DNA of 64,000 nt from a virus, in the IMG/VR virus record IMGVR_UViG_3300035698_007246, positions 159,880-223,879 of that record. One strand, given 5' to 3'. Below, one piece after another: positions 60,478-64,000 of the stretch (position 1 is its first letter; every line of letters starts with the position of its first letter). The position numbers were made by a program, and so were the translations under genes. The notes below the pieces were generated by a model, which saw only the letters and a list, made by a program, of their open reading frames with translations, made no database searches and was not told the DNA's origin.

Positions 60478-61269
60478 ATGAAAGATGAAAAAAGATTTTA
60501 TGTTTATGTGTATCTTGACCCAAGAAAACCGGGAAAATATAAATATGGTGAATATGAATTTGAATATGAACCATTTTATGTTGGTAAGGGATGTGGGAAA
60601 AGATGGAGATATCATTTAAATGAAGCTAAAAATAGAAATGAAAATAATTATAAGTTAAATAAAATTAGAAAAATTATTAATGATTGTGGGATTGAACCAA
60701 TAATTATTAAATATAAAGAAAATTTAGATGAAAATGTATCATTAAATCTTGAAGTTGATATGGTTGATAAAATTGGAAGAATTATAAATAATAATGAAGG
60801 ACCTCTTGTGAATATAACCGATGGTGGTGAAAAATTTTCAGGATTGAAAAATGATTTGAATGGACGGTGGAAGGATGTTGATAAAAATTTGATATTTGGT
60901 TTGTATGAAAATGGAAAAAGTATTGAAGAGATTGCATTGATAACTAAAACAACTATACCATTAATTCGTAGACGAATTATATATTGGGAATTGCCAATAC
61001 GTAAAGATATTAATATTGGAAGAAAAAAATCTATTAAATGCAAAGAAAAAATATCAAAATCTAAAATTGGGTTATATGGTGAGTTAAATGCGAATCATAA
61101 ATATGTTTATACATTTGTTTCGCCAGATAATCATAAATATAAATTTAAAGATATAAATAAATTTTGTAAAGAATATAATCTTAATTATGGAAGTATAAGA
61201 AAATCTTTTAAAAGAAATTCTGAATATTATAAAGATTGGAAAATAGAAAGAAGATTAATTTTAAAATAG
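60478..61269 (+). CDS. GIY-YIG homing endonuclease
   Basis: 263 residues. Nuclease domain 5-110: FYVYVYLDPRKPGKYKYGEY, FYVGKGCGKRWRYHLNEAKN (GIY-YIG with catalytic Arg in GKRWRYH), LEVDMVDKIGRI with Glu, LVNITDGG. A middle helix-turn-helix (LYENGKSIEEIALITKTTIP) and a C-terminal NUMOD-type HTH (DINKFCKEYNLNYGSIRKSF) would bind DNA. Inserted between gp18 and gp19, 103 bases after gp18. Confidence 0.88.
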   Translation: MKDEKRFYVYVYLDPRKPGKYKYGEYEFEYEPFYVGKGCGKRWRYHLNEAKNRNENNYKLNKIRKIINDCGIEPIIIKYKENLDENVSLNLEVDMVDKIGRIINNNEGPLVNITDGGEKFSGLKNDLNGRWKDVDKNLIFGLYENGKSIEEIALITKTTIPLIRRRIIYWELPIRKDINIGRKKSIKCKEKISKSKIGLYGELNANHKYVYTFVSPDNHKYKFKDINKFCKEYNLNYGSIRKSFKRNSEYYKDWKIERRLILK

Positions 61270-61278
61270 GAGGAAATT

Positions 61279-61863
61279 ATGCCGGGTAATTCAGATAACT
61301 TCACTATAGAAGGTCGTATGAAAAGTCAAGCTGACATTCAGAGAAATTGGATGTGGCAACTACTTATACCAGGAATTATTACTGTTGCTCCAACTACTGC
61401 ATTATTGGACATGGAAGATTTACTTGTCCGTTGTAGAAGTATGAGTATACCACCACGTTCAAACCAAGTAACGCAATCTGACTTTATGGGGATGAAGCAA
61501 TTCTTTCCGGGTAAGCCTGATGTTGGTGGTACTGTGAATGCAACGTTTGAGGAAACTGAAGATATGGCTGTAAGGCGTATTTTCTGGGAATGGGAACAAA
61601 ACATATTTAATGTTAATCCGTTGAGTCCATTGACTGCTGGTAAGTCAAGAAGACCATTTAAACGTGCATTAACAAAAGATATTTATTTGATGTTTTTTGG
61701 ATATAATGGCGAACCTCTTGCTAAATCAATAAGATTTCATAACGCATTTGTGCAAAGTGTTGCAGATGTTGCGGTTGATTATGGTGCAGGTGCTGCGGTT
61801 CAATATACAGTAACATTTCAATATGATTTCTGGACATTGTTCCCTGATACAACACAACCTTAA
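61279..61863 (+). CDS. 19: Tail tube protein (T4 gp19)
   Basis: 194 residues (T4: 163); RBS ATAGGAGGAAATT. Forms the inner tube. MEDLLVRCRSMSIPPRSNQV, SDFMGMKQFFPGKPDVGGTV, EETEDMAVRRIFWEWEQNIF, LYFGYNGEPL-like and a QYTVTFQYDFWTL end match gp19. Confidence 0.88.
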   Translation: MPGNSDNFTIEGRMKSQADIQRNWMWQLLIPGIITVAPTTALLDMEDLLVRCRSMSIPPRSNQVTQSDFMGMKQFFPGKPDVGGTVNATFEETEDMAVRRIFWEWEQNIFNVNPLSPLTAGKSRRPFKRALTKDIYLMFFGYNGEPLAKSIRFHNAFVQSVADVAVDYGAGAAVQYTVTFQYDFWTLFPDTTQP

Positions 61864-61878
61864 TCAAGAGAGATAGTT

Positions 61879-62463
61879 ATGGCACAAGTTCCAATCGGTA
61901 AAGGCGGGATGGGTTTTTTCAGCTTACCAATGCTGGATTTTTATTTTCGTAAATCCGTTTTACCTAAGTGGAAATTTTTGGTTGAATTTGTACCAAACGT
62001 CAAACAGAAAGATTTAAATGTGTTACATTATTTAAATAAAATGAGATATCATCATATTGTTGACGTCTCATTACCTTTCTACAAGTGGACTACTGAAGAG
62101 ACGATGTATGGTCCAATAGCTAAAAAATTCCCAAAAGTGGACCATCATGGGTTCACAGTTAAGTTAACTATGGAAGATGACAAGTCTGCTCAAGTATTAG
62201 CATTAATACATGCATTACAGAGAACAATTGTAAGGGAAAACGGATATTATAAACGTTTACCTGAAGTCATAGTTGGTGATATAATCATTCATTTATATAA
62301 TCATTTTGGTACTGAGGTGTGTTATTGGATTGCAAATAATACATATTTTCTTGGTGCAGATGACATCACATTAAGTTACAAAGATACTGACGCTATGTCA
62401 TATGGCGTTACGTTTGGATGTGACACAATACGTTTTAGAAAAAATACAATTACAGTTATATAA
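61879..62463 (+). CDS. Second tail-tube-like protein
   Basis: 194 residues; RBS AAGAGAGATAGTT. Same fold pattern as gp19: KWKFLVEFVPNVKQKDLNVL, YHHIVDVSLPFYKWTTEETM, FPKVDHHGFTVKLTMEDDKS, IIIHLYNHFGTEVCYWIANN, ITLSYKDTDAMSYGVTFGCD. It may be a tube paralog such as a tube initiator or baseplate-side tube ring (T4 gp54/gp48 have the fold). Two such genes in a row are usual in marine T4-like phages, from memory. Confidence 0.7.
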   Translation: MAQVPIGKGGMGFFSLPMLDFYFRKSVLPKWKFLVEFVPNVKQKDLNVLHYLNKMRYHHIVDVSLPFYKWTTEETMYGPIAKKFPKVDHHGFTVKLTMEDDKSAQVLALIHALQRTIVRENGYYKRLPEVIVGDIIIHLYNHFGTEVCYWIANNTYFLGADDITLSYKDTDAMSYGVTFGCDTIRFRKNTITVI

Positions 62464-62486
62464 TCAAATATATATATTCGACATTG

Positions 62487-62494
62487 TATAAATA
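62487..62494 (+). promoter_or_regulatory. T4-type late promoter of the baseplate-hub genes
   Basis: Exact TATAAATA, 38 bases before the next ATG. Confidence 0.55.
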
Positions 62495-62531
62495 ATAATG
62501 ATGTTGAATTTATTTTATAAGGAGTTAATAT

Positions 62532-63470
62532 ATGGATATGAAACCTGTAGGCTCAGAACAGAGTCTTGGTAGTATTATTGACGCACAACAAACTATGGGT
62601 GCAGACGAAAAAAAAGTTTTGGATATGATGACCAAAATGCAAAAGCAAGCCGAAACTGAAGCGAATAACCCAGAATATAATTCTGGAGTGAATTCACCAA
62701 AAACTGTTTACAAAGATTCAAAACCAGATAATGCAAATTATTGGGATTTGACAAATGAACTTCCATCAAAAGGTATATTGTATCCTGATGGTGTTCTTAT
62801 TGAAGCAAGATCATTAAAGGTTATTGAAGTCAAGAAATTAGCTTCAATCACTGGGGAAAATGCTGATTATGTTATAAATGACATAGTTAGACGTTGTGTT
62901 CGTGTTCAAGGTCTCGCAGGAACGGAAGAATTATTTCTTGCGGATAAGATTTATTTGGTTCTTTGGATGAGAGCCGTGACATATAGAGATAGCAGTTATA
63001 CTGTTGGCTTTACATGTCCTAAATGTGAAGCGAAATCAAATTATCATTTTGCAGTTAAGAATTTGGAAATTAATTATTTAAAAGATGATTATGACCCAAA
63101 TACAAAAATGGTGTTAGAAAATGGTGGATATATTCGTTTACGTCATCTTAAAATTAAAGATGAAAGTGCTATTGAAAGATTTTTAAATGTAAACAAAAAA
63201 GTTTTAGGAGAAATTGATATTGAATTGTTAGCATTGGCGTGTATGATAATTGATATTGATGGTGATACAGGAAAACAACTTATTGAAAAATATAACTTTG
63301 TTTTAGATTTGACACCAAGAGATTTATCTCAAATAACAACATATGTTGAAAATCATACCATTGGTATTGAAGAAAACATGACTGTTGATTGTGATAAGTG
63401 TGGAGGTAATGTCCCGCTGGGGATTACGTTTCGTAGCAACTTCTTTCTTCCCAAGTATACCGCTCGATAG
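62532..63470 (+). CDS. 26: Baseplate hub assembly protein (T4 gp26-like)
   Basis: 312 residues; RBS AAGGAGTTAATAT. YWDLTNELPSKGILYPDGVL, ARSLKVIEVKKLASITGENA, LADKIYLVLWMRAVTYRDSS, and two zinc CxxC pairs (FTCPKCEAKS, VDCDKCGGNV) match the T4 gp26/base plate family. It helps build the hub below the tail tube. The N-terminal 65 residues are extra. Confidence 0.7.
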   Translation: MDMKPVGSEQSLGSIIDAQQTMGADEKKVLDMMTKMQKQAETEANNPEYNSGVNSPKTVYKDSKPDNANYWDLTNELPSKGILYPDGVLIEARSLKVIEVKKLASITGENADYVINDIVRRCVRVQGLAGTEELFLADKIYLVLWMRAVTYRDSSYTVGFTCPKCEAKSNYHFAVKNLEINYLKDDYDPNTKMVLENGGYIRLRHLKIKDESAIERFLNVNKKVLGEIDIELLALACMIIDIDGDTGKQLIEKYNFVLDLTPRDLSQITTYVENHTIGIEENMTVDCDKCGGNVPLGITFRSNFFLPKYTAR

Positions 63471-63492
63471 TATATGGGAAATAGAATTCCAA

Positions 63493-63687
63493 ATGAATCT
63501 TAATTTTCAATCATTTGCGATTTATAATCATTTGGAATATTTCGAACTAATCTGGCACTATGAAAGATTAGTCGAATATCGAAAACAGGAGAATAATAGC
63601 GAGGGTAATAATGGTGGGAGGATGTCTCTAAACAATCTTGGTTCAAATATGTTTCAAAATATGCAAGGAGATATGAATGCCGGATAA
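63493..63687 (+). CDS. Small baseplate-region protein, 64 aa
   Basis: ATG at 63493; an upstream stretch in this frame overlaps the gp26-like gene and is not taken. MNLNFQSFAIYNHLEYFELI then WHYERLVEYRKQENN and a Gly/Asn-rich tail. It occupies the place of T4 gp51 (hub assembly factor), but similarity is not evident. Its end overlaps the next start. Confidence 0.5.
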   Translation: MNLNFQSFAIYNHLEYFELIWHYERLVEYRKQENNSEGNNGGRMSLNNLGSNMFQNMQGDMNAG

Positions 63688-64000
63688 TAAACCAAGAGAG
63701 AATAAATTTTTACAACAAAATCAGGCTGCTCAATTCGTAAAGAGCAGTTCTGATATGTTGTCTCAAAATATTGGTAAGTTTTTTGCCAATACTGCAAAAG
63801 CATACGTATACAATACGGATGTTCAAATTGATAGTGGTCAGACATTAAAACGAATTGATAGGTCGTTGACGACTATAAGCGATACATTACTCATACAAAA
63901 CAAAATGTTGGAAAAAAGTAATGCTGAAGCTCTGCGTCTACAAATGCAAACACAAAAGTTTATATCTAATAAAAGCGTCACAACAACACAAAAAAGAAAA
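63677..64000 (+). CDS. Partial tail/baseplate gene running off the window
   Basis: Begins ATG 63677 behind AAGGAGATATGA and is open to the last base (108 codons). Sequence starts PDNKPRENKFLQQNQAAQFV, then KSSSDMLSQNIGKFFANTAK, polar and helical (LTTISDTLLIQNKMLEKSNA). Likely a baseplate-hub or tape-measure-related gene by place; identity unclear. Confidence 0.6.
   Translation, partial: MPDNKPRENKFLQQNQAAQFVKSSSDMLSQNIGKFFANTAKAYVYNTDVQIDSGQTLKRIDRSLTTISDTLLIQNKMLEKSNAEALRLQMQTQKFISNKSVTTTQKRK

Noticed and set aside
1-64000. tRNA genes
   Set aside because: No cloverleaf with CCA-adjacent acceptor stem and TTCGA-type loop could be seen in the intergenic gaps.

Overview
The window is part of the genome of a strongly AT-rich, T4-like contractile-tailed phage (myovirus). 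The evidence is a T4-type replication and recombination set (gp43 polymerase, gp41 helicase, gp61 primase, gp32, gp59-like, UvsX/Y/W, gp46/47, RNase H), a T4-type late sigma factor (gp55), many late promoters of the form TATAAATA, and a T4-type head, neck and tail module (gp20, 21, 22, 23, 13, 14, 15, 16, 17, 18, 19, and a gp26-like protein). I see no tRNA, rRNA or CRISPR array. The host cannot be named from the sequence. A B12-dependent (class II) ribonucleotide reductase means the host must supply or take up cobalamin, and a GDP-L-fucose synthase with a glycosyltransferase suggests sugar modification.

Layout. Positions 1-24.8 kb are almost entirely minus strand: ThyX-like protein, a degenerate prohead-protease paralog, nrdJ with an intein, gp4, RNase H, a RuvC-like resolvase, primase, gp32, gp59-like, a gp33-position gene, gp41, uvsX, gene 43, a DHH phosphoesterase, a glycosyltransferase, a GIY-YIG endonuclease, small genes, fcl, then 47-55-46. 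At 24.75-25.43 kb is a divergent intergenic region with a 278-bp tandem duplication, hairpins, a sigma70-like promoter facing left and late promoters facing right; it is a candidate replication origin. From 25.4 kb to the right end everything is plus strand: uvsY, uvsW (intein), virion adhesin or fiber-like proteins with repeats, two gp14 paralogs, a large beta-helix protein, small genes, portal, protease, scaffold and major capsid (ending at a strong terminator), then gp13, gp15, gp16, the fractured terminase large subunit, gp18, gp19 and the start of the baseplate-hub genes.

The most unusual content is selfish DNA and how it is expressed. (1) terL is broken into two genes by an atypically split intein (43-residue N part, 115-residue C part) sitting in the Walker A loop. 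Between the halves lie a zinc-finger/Vsr-like endonuclease gene and a stand-alone, intein-free paralog of the terminase ATPase domain. (2) Three homing-endonuclease genes (36.3, 46.7 and 60.5 kb), and in diverged form a fourth (19.4 kb, minus strand), have a shared structured 5' leader. In three of them a late-type promoter would start the RNA at or just before the first stem. In all four a leader segment is complementary to the gene's own ribosome binding site, and in the three close copies the pairing covaries. (3) The nrdJ intein lies next to the catalytic cysteine but ends in Arg-Gly instead of His-Asn. (4) The uvsW intein is canonical and also interrupts a P-loop.
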